From Caballeronia pedi (GTDB lineage Bacteria > Pseudomonadota > Gammaproteobacteria > Burkholderiales > Burkholderiaceae), in contig NZ_FCOE02000004.1 of NCBI RefSeq assembly GCF_001544915.2, positions 248,001-312,000 on the forward strand: a stretch of DNA of 64,000 nucleotides, written 5' to 3'. The translations under genes were made by a program, and so were the position numbers. Numbering within the stretch: position 1 is the first letter of the stretch; each line of letters opens with the position of its first letter. The notes below the pieces were generated by a model, which was not told where the DNA came from, did no database searches, and saw only the letters and a program-made list of their open reading frames with translations. This document shows positions 44,744 through 54,065 of this stretch, piece after piece.

Positions 44744-47550
44744 ACAGCGATCCGTACTTGATCGCCGTAGGCATCATTGGCCAGAGGGAACTCACCGACG
44801 CGCTGCTCAATGACGTGATGAGCATGCTCCCGAAGATCGTTCCCGACATCGAAGCCGAGGTGCTGGTGAAGATCCGTAAGCAGCTGGAAGCGACGATCGG
44901 CGTCAGCATGGTGGCGGGCCAAGGAATAGTCGACCAGAAGCAAGAACCATGGCTCGAGGACGCCAAGTCGTCCATCCAGTGGACCTACTGGAATGCCTAT
45001 ACAAGCGAGTTGAAGTCGACCGGTTTCAGTCAGAAGGTCGTTCGCGTTCTCGACGAGGATACCGACAACATCCTCGACGCTTGTGGTAATCCGAACGCAT
45101 CATCCACCTGGCGAATGAAAGGTCTTGTGATGGGCGACGTCCAGTCCGGCAAGACCGCAAGCTATTGCGGTCTGATCAACAAGGCCGCCGACGTCGGCTA
45201 CAAGTTTATTGTGCTTCTTACCGGGATGATCGAGGACCTTCGTTCCCAGTCTCAGGAACGCATGGACTCCGGATTCGTCGGCCGCGACAGCCGAAAAATC
45301 CTCTCGGACGACCGAGAGAAGAAGGCGATCGGCTCTGGACGATTTCGCACCGTCTTCCCCAATGTGCTCACTTCGGTCGATTCCGACTTCCTGACCGCAA
45401 ACGAAAAGTTCATGCGGGGTATCCCGCTCGAGAACATCAACGCGCCGGTCTTGCTTGTCATGAAGAAGAACAAGTCACCGCTTGAGAACCTGATTGGATT
45501 TCTCGATTCCCAGATAAAGGGCCGCGGACCGCTTAACCTGCCAGTGCTCCTGGTCGACGACGAAGCAGACAACGCATCCGTGAACTCGAAGAAGGATGAG
45601 GACCCCACCACCATCAACAAGCTCATACGGGAAGTTCTCAAGCGCTTTACCAAGTCCACGTACGTAGCGTACACAGCAACGCCGTTCGCCAATGTATTCA
45701 TCAACCCGGATGGTGGTGATCTCTTCCCGTCAGATTTCGTCTATTCTTTGAACACGCCGAGCAACTACATCGGCGCGGGCAGCATCTTCTCTGACGAGGG
45801 AAATCACCAGTATCAGAAGCAGGATATTCTGGATGCCGATCCTGCCTTCCCGTACGCGCACAAAAAGGAGTGGCAGGTACCGGAATTGCCGTCAAGCCTC
45901 GAGGAGGCGCTGCAAACGTTCCTCGTCTCCTGTGCGATTCGCGACCTGCGAGGCGAGCCACTTAGGCATCGATCGATGTTGATCAACGTGACGCGGTTCA
46001 CGGACGTTCAGGATCGGATCGCGATCCTCGTCAAGGACTACATCTATGTCCTCACCGAGGAAATCAAGCAATATCTTGCAGCAGACGCGGCGTGGCACAA
46101 ACACGCACGCCTGAAGCAGTTGCATGACACTTGGGAAGCGCAGTACGCCGATTGCGGTTACGCATGGGACGAGATCAGGAAGTCGCTTTACGACTCGGTT
46201 GCGTCGGTCAAGGTTCTCACCGTCAATCAGAAGAGCGAAGCCGGTGATCGGCTAAACTTCGGCGCTTACAAGAATGCGGAAAAGGGCCGACGCGTCATCG
46301 CCATCGGTGGCCTGACCCTGTCTCGCGGTCTGACGCTGGAGGGATTGTGCGTCAGCTTTTTCTACCGCAATTCGAAAGCCTACGACACGCTTCTTCAAAT
46401 GGGCCGATGGTTCGGATACCGGCCGGGTTATGACGATCTCTGCAGAGTCTGGATGGACCCGGATGTGCAGGACTGGTTTGGCCACGTTGCCGACGTCATT
46501 TCCGAACTGAAGCTCGACATCCGGCGCATGCACGCCAACCGATACAAGCCGATTGACTTCGGCATGCGAGTGAGGTCGCATCCAGATTCGCTCATTGTGA
46601 CGGCACTGAACAAGATGCGGAACACGAAGAATGTCGAAGTCGACCTCTCGTACAGCACAGCCGGCGCGGAGACCGCATTTCTTCCAAGAGACGAGCAAAT
46701 CAACCGGAAGAACCTAGAGCATGCGATCGAGTTCGTAGGAGGCCTCGGTCACGCCGAGCGGATCGGCACTAGGTGCGTCTGGAAAAAGAAAACGGCCGGC
46801 GAAGTGGCGAACTTTCTCAATGGTCTCGACATATCGCTGATGAACATGCCATTCACGAGCGATATCACAGGGCGCGACCGACCGATAATCTCGTTTATCC
46901 GAAATAACCAGATCGCCAAACTGGAGAAGTGGGACATCTGCCTGTCTCAAGGCTCGGGCGAAGAAATACCGGAATTCTCTGTGCTGGACTGCGATGCCAA
47001 TCGCATAGTCGTTCGGGCACGCAAGCGCCAGTTCGAAAAGGTTCCTGCGGGCTCGGACTATCTGAAGCTGAACAAGCAGCGCGTGGGCGACATCACCGAT
47101 GAGATGGTCGACATTGCTAAGTCGAAGATTGATGCCGCGAAGCAGGAATGGGCGGAAGAAGTCGAGCGTGATTCGGGGAAGGGCAAAACGGTTCCCGGTT
47201 TCGTGTACCGTAAATACCGGGAACGACCACTATTAACCATACACATCATTGAGCCGAGCGATCCTGAGGAGCCGAACGGAGCCGCCAATGCGGCGCAGGT
47301 GTCTGGATCGGACGAAGCCGTCGATTCGGGCAAGCCCGGTGACTCAAAAAAGAACACCGCGGCGAAGAAGGATCGCATCATGAAGAGCAACGACATCAAG
47401 CCGAAGCTGCTCGTCGCTGTCGGTCTCTCATTCCCGAAGTACGAAGACCGCGACGGGGCGTCGCGTGTTCCCTATCGATTGAACAAGATCGCCTTGCGCA
47501 ACATGGGACTGATTGACGCCGAGGATGGGGACGATGATGGCGACGATTGA
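44740..47550 (+). CDS. Z1 domain helicase-like ATPase
   Basis: A 936-residue Z1-domain protein, the superfamily 2-like ATPase first described in R-M-linked clusters. Walker A is MGDVQSGKTASYC (near residue 131) and Walker B VLLVDDEADNASVN (near 271), followed by TYVAYTATPFANV and a C-terminal RecA-like half with GGLTLSRGLTLEGLCVSFFYR and the arginine-rich motif LLQMGRWFGYRPGYDD. All motifs look intact, so it should hydrolyse ATP and translocate or remodel DNA. ATG 44740 overlaps the ATPase stop (ATGA). The family is about 900-1000 residues, matching this one. Confidence 0.9.
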   Translation: MNSDPYLIAVGIIGQRELTDALLNDVMSMLPKIVPDIEAEVLVKIRKQLEATIGVSMVAGQGIVDQKQEPWLEDAKSSIQWTYWNAYTSELKSTGFSQKVVRVLDEDTDNILDACGNPNASSTWRMKGLVMGDVQSGKTASYCGLINKAADVGYKFIVLLTGMIEDLRSQSQERMDSGFVGRDSRKILSDDREKKAIGSGRFRTVFPNVLTSVDSDFLTANEKFMRGIPLENINAPVLLVMKKNKSPLENLIGFLDSQIKGRGPLNLPVLLVDDEADNASVNSKKDEDPTTINKLIREVLKRFTKSTYVAYTATPFANVFINPDGGDLFPSDFVYSLNTPSNYIGAGSIFSDEGNHQYQKQDILDADPAFPYAHKKEWQVPELPSSLEEALQTFLVSCAIRDLRGEPLRHRSMLINVTRFTDVQDRIAILVKDYIYVLTEEIKQYLAADAAWHKHARLKQLHDTWEAQYADCGYAWDEIRKSLYDSVASVKVLTVNQKSEAGDRLNFGAYKNAEKGRRVIAIGGLTLSRGLTLEGLCVSFFYRNSKAYDTLLQMGRWFGYRPGYDDLCRVWMDPDVQDWFGHVADVISELKLDIRRMHANRYKPIDFGMRVRSHPDSLIVTALNKMRNTKNVEVDLSYSTAGAETAFLPRDEQINRKNLEHAIEFVGGLGHAERIGTRCVWKKKTAGEVANFLNGLDISLMNMPFTSDITGRDRPIISFIRNNQIAKLEKWDICLSQGSGEEIPEFSVLDCDANRIVVRARKRQFEKVPAGSDYLKLNKQRVGDITDEMVDIAKSKIDAAKQEWAEEVERDSGKGKTVPGFVYRKYRERPLLTIHIIEPSDPEEPNGAANAAQVSGSDEAVDSGKPGDSKKNTAAKKDRIMKSNDIKPKLLVAVGLSFPKYEDRDGASRVPYRLNKIALRNMGLIDAEDGDDDGDD

Positions 47551-48505
47551 AGATCTGTGGCGGACCGCGATCGCCGAAGTCAGTCGCAAGCCCATCGAGC
47601 CGAACGGATTTCGCCTCACGCGCATCCATCCCGAATCTCGCTTTGACATCTACGCTGGCGTCGATGAATCGGCGTTCGTCTTGCTGGCAATAGGGATTCA
47701 CGCGACCCCCCCCAGCATCGCCACTGATTCGGCGTCGCTCGACTATTTCCGGCAGCAGCGTCTGGACAGTTCCTGGCTCATGGTGTTGCGGCTCCGCAAG
47801 AGGGGGCTGGAACCGGTATTCGGCAGGCTGTGTCAGGACCTTCTGGACGCCGCCGAGAGTGTTCCCGACGAGAACACACTCGTCTCACTGTTCAAAGAGC
47901 GTCTCAACCTGTGGAAGAAGCTGTTTCAGGATGGCGGAGACGGGTTTCTTCAGCAGTATAAGATCAAGGGATTGATTGCAGAACTGCTTGTGCTCGAGAC
48001 ACTGGTCCACGACGGAATGAGAGGCGCGAACGAAACGGTCACAGGCTGGACAGGACCGTTGGCGACCGACCAGGACTTCGTGTATTCGGATTGCGCGCTC
48101 GAAGTCAAGGCGATCGGGCCCGGCGCGGAGAATGTATCGATCTCGTCGCTCGAACAGCTGGATTGTCGAGTGCCGATGCATCTGATCCTCGTTACTCTTC
48201 GGCAAGCAGCCTCGTCAGAACCGGCTGCCATAGGACTTAACAAACTGGTCGCGCGAATCGAAGGCGCGATCGCAGGAAACGCGGATGCCTTGAAAACTTT
48301 CAAGGAGCGCTTGCTCGAAGCGAGCTATTTCGAGCACGAGTATTACGATTCGATTCTGTTTGAGCCGTTATCGATGCTGCGCTATCGGATCGCCGATGCG
48401 TTTCCGAAGCTTACCCGCGGGATGGTCCCGCTTGGCGTATCAAGCGCGACCTATGCCATTAGCCTTTGCTCAATCTCTGATTTCGAGGACGGTTCGCCCG
48501 CATGA
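47534..48505 (+). CDS. DUF4420-like PD-(D/E)XK nuclease
   Basis: A 323-residue protein of the DUF4420 type, which carries a PD-(D/E)XK nuclease fold. The catalytic core is visible as DQDFVYSDCALEVKAIGP (Asp ... Glu-X-Lys, near residue 190), preceded by the helix LKGLIAELLVLETLVHDG typical of the family. It is the likely restriction nuclease of the cluster. ATG 47534 overlaps the Z1 stop by 17 bases; ATG 47537 would also fit. Its stop overlaps the AIPR start (ATGA). Confidence 0.85.
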   Translation: MMATIEDLWRTAIAEVSRKPIEPNGFRLTRIHPESRFDIYAGVDESAFVLLAIGIHATPPSIATDSASLDYFRQQRLDSSWLMVLRLRKRGLEPVFGRLCQDLLDAAESVPDENTLVSLFKERLNLWKKLFQDGGDGFLQQYKIKGLIAELLVLETLVHDGMRGANETVTGWTGPLATDQDFVYSDCALEVKAIGPGAENVSISSLEQLDCRVPMHLILVTLRQAASSEPAAIGLNKLVARIEGAIAGNADALKTFKERLLEASYFEHEYYDSILFEPLSMLRYRIADAFPKLTRGMVPLGVSSATYAISLCSISDFEDGSPA

Positions 48506-50610
48506 GAGACATCAAGGAATTCCTCGAGGAACTCAAACAGATCGTTGTCCGCCGAGCGAAGGCAACAAGTTCGGTCGATACGATCGCTTTCGTTTCCGAA
48601 GTCGCAGAGCGGCTAGAAGAAGATCCGGTATTCGGGGAATTCGTTTCGGTTGAATATCTTGGAACGGGCAGCCGAAACCGGCAGCTAAAGGTGCACGGCT
48701 TTACCGAACTCGATGAAGCCGATGGCAGCATTGGTCTGGTCGTAGGCAAGTGGCTCGACGACGATGAGCCTGCCACGCTCACGACCGCCGAGGTAAATAG
48801 ATTGTCGAGCTGGCTCGAAAATTTCGTGCGCGAAGCTATCGAGCTTCGGCTGAACGAGCGAATCGCTGAAGCCAACACGGCCTATGAGCTGGCAAGCCAG
48901 CTCATAGGCTATCAGAGCAAGATAAGTCGGATTCGCCTGCACATATTCTCCAATCAGACGCTTAGCACATCGTTCAAGGACGAAAAGTTAGGGGAAGTCG
49001 CGGGCATTCCCCTCGAAAGGCATATCTGGGATCTGCGCCGCCTCAAGGCGATGTATGAATCTTCCCGTGAACGAGAAGCCGTGGAAGTCGATTTAACCAC
49101 CTTTGGCTCAGAAGGGATTCCCTGCATTGAAGCTGCGCGCACGGAAGAGCTGAGGTCGTTTCTTTGTGTCTTAGATGGGACGTTGCTCGCAAACCTGTTC
49201 GAGCGCTACGGCAGCCGTCTTCTCGAAGGCAACGTTCGCTCGTTTCTCGGGATGAAGGGCGGCGTGAACAAGGGCATTCGGGGGACCATTCAAGATTCAC
49301 CGTCTCTGTTTTTTGCATACAACAACGGAATCGCTGCAACCGCGACCGACGTGACGATCCAGCAGGTCAACGGCAGACCGGTCCTTACCCGTCTCGTCGA
49401 CTTTCAGATCGTCAATGGCGGCCAGACTACTGCGAGCATTTTGAGCGCAAGGAAGAAGGATCAATTGTCGCTGAGCGGCGTGACCGTACAAATGAAGCTG
49501 ACCGAGGTCAATCGCGAAGGCGCTCATGATTTGATTCCGAGGATTGCGCAGTTTGCCAATACCCAGAACAAGGTTGCAGTAGCGGACTTCTTCGCAAACC
49601 ATCCGTTCCACCGGAAGATGGAGGAAATCTCTCGCAGACTTCAGATCCCGGCGAAAGTCGGCGCCCGGATTCAAAGCAAATGGTTTTATGAGCGATCGAG
49701 AGGCCAGTTTCAGAATGAACGGCTGTATTTGACGAAAGCTAAGAAGGACGCGTTCGATCTCGAGTATCCGCCCGAGCAGTTGATCAACAAGACAGAGCTC
49801 GCCAAGTACGACAGCACTTGGGGAGAGAAACCGCATTGGGTCAGCCTCGGGGCGCAGAAGAATTTCACGAGGTTCGCGGACCAGTTTTCGAGCAAGACCG
49901 CCAACGCCAGCGAGAGCGAGCATTGGAACGCCATCAGCCCGAGCTATGGAGATGCCTACTACAAGCGGATGGTAGCCATTGCCATCCTATGGAAGCAGGC
50001 GGAGCTCGTCGTGTCGTCAGGGCGTGGAGACTGGTACAAAGGGGACTATCGGCCTCAGATCGTTGCATACTCGCTGTCGCTGTTGTTCTATTCGCTTCGA
50101 CAAAAGCGTAACGAGTTCGACCTCGGAAGCGTATGGACGAAACAAAGCGCCGATTCGACAATCGAGAACTGTATTCGCGAACTGGCCATCGTCGTTCAGG
50201 ATATCCTGCTCGATCCTCCATCAGGCATAACCAACGTCGGGGAATGGTCGAAGAAGGAAGCCTGCTGGGAGAAGGTGAAGCAATCTGCAGCATGGGATGT
50301 TGAATCCATCGGTCGCTGGTCCATCGACAAGGACGACTTCATGCAGGAGAAAGCCACCGCGAGGGCGCAGGGCGCGCAAGACGACGGAATCGCCGTCCAG
50401 AAAGCGGTTTTCGAGTTGACGATAACTGGATATTGGAAAGCGCTACTCGGGTGGCCGAAATGCGTACAACTGCTCGATCTCCCCGACCGCCAGTTACTGA
50501 CCAAAGCTAGCACTGTGCAAGGCTTCACACGGATCAATATTGAAAGGAACTGGCGGAAGCTCCTTGAGATCAAACGATTGTGCACTGACGAGGGGTTTAG
50601 GAGCGTATGA
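48502..50610 (+). CDS. AIPR (abortive phage resistance) protein
   Basis: A 702-residue AIPR-family protein. The characteristic central block is SLFFAYNNGIAATATDV, ATTASI-like FQIVNGGQTTASILSARKK and later ITKFANTQNKVAVADFFANHPFHRKMEEIS, which match the family's conserved region (FF.YNNGI.......L....VNGGQT...I). AIPR proteins were found through lactococcal AbiR-type phage resistance and are core partners of Z1/MORC R-M systems. ATG 48502 overlaps the DUF4420 stop by 4 bases. Full length. Its stop overlaps the start of a 47-codon frame at 50607. Confidence 0.88.
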   Translation: MRDIKEFLEELKQIVVRRAKATSSVDTIAFVSEVAERLEEDPVFGEFVSVEYLGTGSRNRQLKVHGFTELDEADGSIGLVVGKWLDDDEPATLTTAEVNRLSSWLENFVREAIELRLNERIAEANTAYELASQLIGYQSKISRIRLHIFSNQTLSTSFKDEKLGEVAGIPLERHIWDLRRLKAMYESSREREAVEVDLTTFGSEGIPCIEAARTEELRSFLCVLDGTLLANLFERYGSRLLEGNVRSFLGMKGGVNKGIRGTIQDSPSLFFAYNNGIAATATDVTIQQVNGRPVLTRLVDFQIVNGGQTTASILSARKKDQLSLSGVTVQMKLTEVNREGAHDLIPRIAQFANTQNKVAVADFFANHPFHRKMEEISRRLQIPAKVGARIQSKWFYERSRGQFQNERLYLTKAKKDAFDLEYPPEQLINKTELAKYDSTWGEKPHWVSLGAQKNFTRFADQFSSKTANASESEHWNAISPSYGDAYYKRMVAIAILWKQAELVVSSGRGDWYKGDYRPQIVAYSLSLLFYSLRQKRNEFDLGSVWTKQSADSTIENCIRELAIVVQDILLDPPSGITNVGEWSKKEACWEKVKQSAAWDVESIGRWSIDKDDFMQEKATARAQGAQDDGIAVQKAVFELTITGYWKALLGWPKCVQLLDLPDRQLLTKASTVQGFTRINIERNWRKLLEIKRLCTDEGFRSV

Positions 50611-50750
50611 ACGATCGCCCCCGGATAAGGCGCGATTTCATGCTGATACAGGTAGCCAACGCGTCCATTGCAAATGATGCTGTCGCCGCGCTTGCGACTG
50701 CGGTCGAGCACGCCTTGACCGGAGTACCGTGTCGATGTTCTGTGCGTTGA
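50607..50750 (+). CDS. Possible small coupled protein or gene remnant
   Basis: A 47-residue frame (MNDRPRIRRDFMLIQVANASIANDAVAALATAVEHALTGVPCRCSVR) whose ATG overlaps the AIPR stop as ATGA, the same junction type as in the rest of the operon. No ribosome site other than coupling, and no known family. It may be a real small subunit, or the start of a gene truncated by the following 220 bases of noncoding sequence. Confidence 0.4.
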   Translation: MNDRPRIRRDFMLIQVANASIANDAVAALATAVEHALTGVPCRCSVR

Positions 50751-50968
50751 AGCATGCCGCTGTCTGCGCGCCTAGTAAAAGGACGTCAACGGTAAAGAAG
50801 AGGAGAAAGAAAGCCATTGGCTGCCTGCATATGCGGGAACGTTGAGTGCTAAATTGACGAAATTCGACGTCTCTGTTCCTCGCGTTAAGGGGCCTGACAA
50901 ACCGGCATGCATGCGACTTACCTGAAACTCGTAGTCTTTCGCGATAGTCGCCCGGGGGAGCCACGCGC
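50751..50968. other. Short noncoding stretch before vsr
   Basis: About 220 bases between the small frame and vsr. Nothing protein-like; GGGGGAG before ATG 50969 is the vsr ribosome site. Confidence 0.35.
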
Positions 50969-51442
50969 ATGATTGATATCGTCGACCCTGAAAAGCGGAG
51001 CCTGATGATGTCGGGTATCCGCAGCAAGCACACGAAGCCCGAGCGGCTTGTGCGCAGCATGCTGCATGCAGCGGGTTTTAGATATCGATTGCACCGACAA
51101 GACATACCCGGTGTGCCTGACTTGATCCTGCCCAAGCACGGAGCGGCGATATTCGTCCACGGCTGTTTTTGGCACATGCACGCGAATTGCCGCTTTGCTA
51201 CGACACCTTCATCGAATCGCGATTTCTGGCAGAAGAAACTGGCGCGCAACCGTGAGCGCGACCAGCGCCAGCTCGAAGCACTGAAAGCACTCGGCTGGCG
51301 CGTGTTGATCGTGTGGGAATGCGCAACGCGAATTGGCGACCTCCGCTCTAACCTCCAGGCCGACATGGTCGACTGGCTCCTGAGAGACTCGCTCTTCGCG
51401 CAAATCCCGGCGCAGGCGCCCTCGAGGTCAAATCAGGCGTAA
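50969..51442 (+). CDS. vsr: Very short patch repair endonuclease (Vsr)
   Basis: A 157-residue Vsr nickase, which cuts next to T:G mismatches arising from deamination of methylated cytosine. Motifs align well with E. coli Vsr: SGIRSKHTKPE, then GVPDLILPKHGAAIFVHGCFWHMH with Asp51, His64 and His69 in the same numbering, and a Zn-like CRFATTPSSNRDFWQKKL. Its presence implies a Dcm-like methyltransferase, found convergently right after it; the two genes share their last 10 bases. ATG 50969 is chosen with GGGGGAG upstream. Confidence 0.93.
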   Translation: MIDIVDPEKRSLMMSGIRSKHTKPERLVRSMLHAAGFRYRLHRQDIPGVPDLILPKHGAAIFVHGCFWHMHANCRFATTPSSNRDFWQKKLARNRERDQRQLEALKALGWRVLIVWECATRIGDLRSNLQADMVDWLLRDSLFAQIPAQAPSRSNQA

Positions 51443-53001
51443 GCAGAAAACAAATCCACCCGTGTGTCGATTCGATTGGCTTCCATTTTGGGCCGCGCGA
51501 GGAAGCGGTACACCGATTGGCCGAGTTGATGCGCCAGAAACGGTGGAACGGCATTTCCTACTTGGTGGTATTGCTGCGTGCGATTGCCCTCGAAAAAGTA
51601 ATTATCGGGAAATGTCTGCAAACGCGCGGCCTCTCTCACAGTCAGGCTCCGACACTGCGAAGGATCCGGATGGATGTAATAGTGTCCGTCTTTGGAAATG
51701 TGAGAAACGACCGTAGTCGAGGAATCGTCGAATAGCTGGACCCGGAAGCGGTCATCGAAAGGAGCATTTTCGAGCGTTGCGTTCTGATGCTCGGGCATGA
51801 ATCCGGTAGGAAATACGCGCAACCGGGGTGATTGTCCTGTCACTTCCGCAAAACTGGATGCGAACAGGTAACGGTGCAAGTCGGTGGCCATGTGGCCTCG
51901 AGTTTCATGCTGGCAAACTCCGCTTATCCTGGCATCGACGATCCATGCCGCGAGTTCAGCCGGCACGCTCCGAGGCAGCTTCGAGCTGCCAGAAACGAAC
52001 TGCCCACCAACGCCGATTCGATCTTGAGCGCGCACTGCCGCTTCATGCATGAGGGCCTTTATCTGCGCGCGCTTTGGATGCTGCAAGCCCTTGAGGCGCG
52101 ACGCAGCTGCCTTTAATTCCCTGCACCACGCGTCCTGAGCGTCAGCTGCCTTAGATAGCTTGCTGCGGAGAGCAGGCATGTTGCCGATCATGTCTCGAAC
52201 GGTAACTCTGGACTCGAGCGATGAGAGCAAATGATGAGGTGCGCCCGCGTAGTCCGCGCGAACGCCCAGCAAAATGACGCGATGTCGCGTCTGCGGCACG
52301 CCATAATTTTCCGCCTGAATCACGTACTCATCGGGCGCCAAGCCGCCCGGACGCGAATCGGTTACGAAGGAGCGGATGTCGTATAACGTTCCCGGTTTCG
52401 GTTCGGACAAGTCATCGATGATCCTTTCGAAGATTCGTTGCCCATTGTGAGTCGATGACAACATGCCCTTCACGTTTTCCATGACGAAAATCGCCGGCTG
52501 AAAATCGCGGATGATACGCAGATACTCTTTGTACAGAAAGTGCTTGGGATCGTCCTCGAAGGTAGGATCAACGTTGCGTCGGCGCGACCGCCCTGCCATC
52601 GAATATGCCTGGCACGGAGGGCCACCGATCAGAACCCAGTCATCACGACCTTTGACCGCCTCGCGGATCAGCGCATCTACCCGTTGCTCCGGCTCGATCC
52701 CGAGTTCAAGACAATGCGCTTCATCGGCCGCCGAGGACACGCACGCTTTGACTTTCGGATCCGCATGGAAAGACGCGAGGGAAATGTCGCCACGGATGTA
52801 GTCGTAATAAGAGTCAGGGACTCGAATTTCTGCCAAGGAGCGAAACAGCGCTCGGAGCGACAACGTCCTGTGTGCGACCGGGTCCTTTTCGATCGAGACT
52901 CGGATGTCGAATACCCGTTCGCCTTTCTCATCGCGGACAGCGGAAAATCCTTCGCTCAGCCCACCGGGGCCCGCAAATAAATCTACGACGGGGACACGCA
53001 T
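51433..53001 (-). CDS. DNA cytosine-5 methyltransferase (Dcm-like)
   Basis: A 522-residue C5 methyltransferase with the family motifs in order: motif I VVDLFAGPGGLSEGF (residues 5-20), motif IV GGPPCQAYSMAGRSRRRN with catalytic Cys130, motif VI VMENVKG (175-181), motif VIII QTRHRVILLGVR, and the C-terminal motif IX/X block ARLQTFPDNYFFEG and QYHQVGNAVPPFLA. The target sequence cannot be read from this, but the adjacent Vsr suggests deamination-prone C at its site. It is the modification half of the MORC/Z1/DUF4420/AIPR system. ATG 53001 is chosen, with AGGA 6 bases upstream; the frame to 53028 lacks a site. Confidence 0.93.
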   Translation of the reverse strand: MRVPVVDLFAGPGGLSEGFSAVRDEKGERVFDIRVSIEKDPVAHRTLSLRALFRSLAEIRVPDSYYDYIRGDISLASFHADPKVKACVSSAADEAHCLELGIEPEQRVDALIREAVKGRDDWVLIGGPPCQAYSMAGRSRRRNVDPTFEDDPKHFLYKEYLRIIRDFQPAIFVMENVKGMLSSTHNGQRIFERIIDDLSEPKPGTLYDIRSFVTDSRPGGLAPDEYVIQAENYGVPQTRHRVILLGVRADYAGAPHHLLSSLESRVTVRDMIGNMPALRSKLSKAADAQDAWCRELKAAASRLKGLQHPKRAQIKALMHEAAVRAQDRIGVGGQFVSGSSKLPRSVPAELAAWIVDARISGVCQHETRGHMATDLHRYLFASSFAEVTGQSPRLRVFPTGFMPEHQNATLENAPFDDRFRVQLFDDSSTTVVSHISKDGHYYIHPDPSQCRSLTVREAARLQTFPDNYFFEGNRTQQYHQVGNAVPPFLAHQLGQSVYRFLARPKMEANRIDTRVDLFSAYA

Positions 53002-53504
53002 GTGATTCCTAGCTTTGGTTGACGGCACGTCGAGACTTTACCAGGTCCTTGAACAATAGTCGCCTTCTCGATGAACCATGGAGCGACCGGAGCCGATGGC
53101 CTTGACATCACCAGTCTATTTCAGAATGCCGGACGTTTCATCTACGGAAGTTCTTCTTCGAGGCAGGAAATTGTTCCGCCCCTACACCACCTCCCCTTCG
53201 TCCCAGCAACTCCCGTAACATCCAGCCAGACACATCGCGAAAATCAACATTCGGCTCCTGTCGAAGAGCGATGCGGCGGAGGTGGCATCCATAACCGTCG
53301 CGCTTCATGGCGCGAACACCGCTCGCCAAGATCTTGCTTAGAATGTAGCCAACCTTCACGGTAGAAAGGGCTCTTCGGGCTTGGTATCGGGCTCGCGCTG
53401 CCGTTGCTGGCGCAGATTTCCGACGCCCGACGGGGGCACTGAAGTGGCAAGTCCGGCGCCGGCCCGCTCCGTCGCCGAACTGCAACTGTTCGTCCTAGAT
53501 GATG
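53002..53504. other. Noncoding stretch at the island's right side
   Basis: About 500 bases upstream of the methyltransferase and containing its promoter. Short frames on both strands are not protein-like. Nothing else is seen. Confidence 0.35.
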
Positions 53505-53740
53505 GCGACCCGCGTCGCGCTTCGCTTGCATCCTGTCATGCCTCAAATGCCCGTAACGCTTCTCGATGATCTCGGTCGACGTCCCGGCCACCGGGCCACC
53601 TCAAAGGTGTCGATGCCACTTGCGATCATCTAGCTTATCGCCGCATGGCGAAGCAAGCAGGACGACCGCGGAGTCAGCGGGCTTGGTTGCCTTGATGGCC
53701 TCTTTGAAAAGGCTTCGTCCAAGAGTCCCTGTTCCTTTGT
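53505..53740 (-). pseudogene. Integrase C-terminal remnant
   Basis: Read on the minus strand from high to low coordinates, three frames carry pieces of a tyrosine recombinase C terminus: DLFKEAIKATKPADSAVVLLA-like sequence near 53700, LRHAAIS then a TAG then MIASGIDTFEVARWPG near 53600-53653, and, after a further frameshift, AGTSTEIIEKRYGHLRHDRMQAK near 53520-53590, containing the GHLRH box and the expected Tyr region. Several frameshifts and a stop show it is dead. It marks the right end of the accessory region. Confidence 0.75.
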
Positions 53741-53869
53741 TGGCCCTACCTCCCTCGGCTACTGCAGCATCAAGCTGATGGGCCGATCGCGCCCTGGTCT
53801 AGGTTCTCCAGCCTACGCCGTGCTTTCGAGAGTGGCAGAGCAGTCGGCTCCGCCGCTGCGCTGCATCGG

Positions 53870-53890
53870 TGGGGGTAATATTGGGGGTAA
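53870..53890 (+). repeat. TGGGGGTAA direct repeat pair
   Basis: TGGGGGTAA at 53870-53878 and again at 53882-53890, spaced 12 bases start to start, within GGGGGTAATATTGGGGGTAAC. Paired G-runs like this occur near att sites of phage-type integrases; here they lie 130 bases from the integrase remnant. Observation is direct, role inferred. Confidence 0.5.
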
Positions 53891-53970
53891 CTATAAAAGT
53901 CCGAAACTCAGAAACCATATCCAGTGGAGGATTGACGGGTCAGTTTTGTAGTCCTCCTCCCACGAATTCA

Positions 53971-54000
53971 AAAGGCCCTGGCTTAAACGCCAGGCCCTTT
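53971..54000 (+). terminator. Terminator-like hairpin at the island/core junction
   Basis: AAAGGCCCTGGC and GCCAGGCCCTTT pair over 12 bases with one mismatch and a 6-base loop, followed by TTTCTCATT. The sequence just before it (TCCTCCTCCCACGAATTC) has a tRNA-3'-end look, so this could be the old downstream flank of a tRNA gene. It would terminate plus-strand transcription. Confidence 0.5.
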
Positions 54001-54065
54001 CTCATTCCGCCCACCCCGTCCGCCCGCGCTAAACTGCCTTCTCCCATCGACCGCGCGAGGCGCAC

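Noticed and set aside
53950-53964. attR copy matching the tRNA-Ala 3' end
   Set aside because: Only about 9 bases (TCCTCCTC and flanks) match; a functional attR should share a longer exact block.
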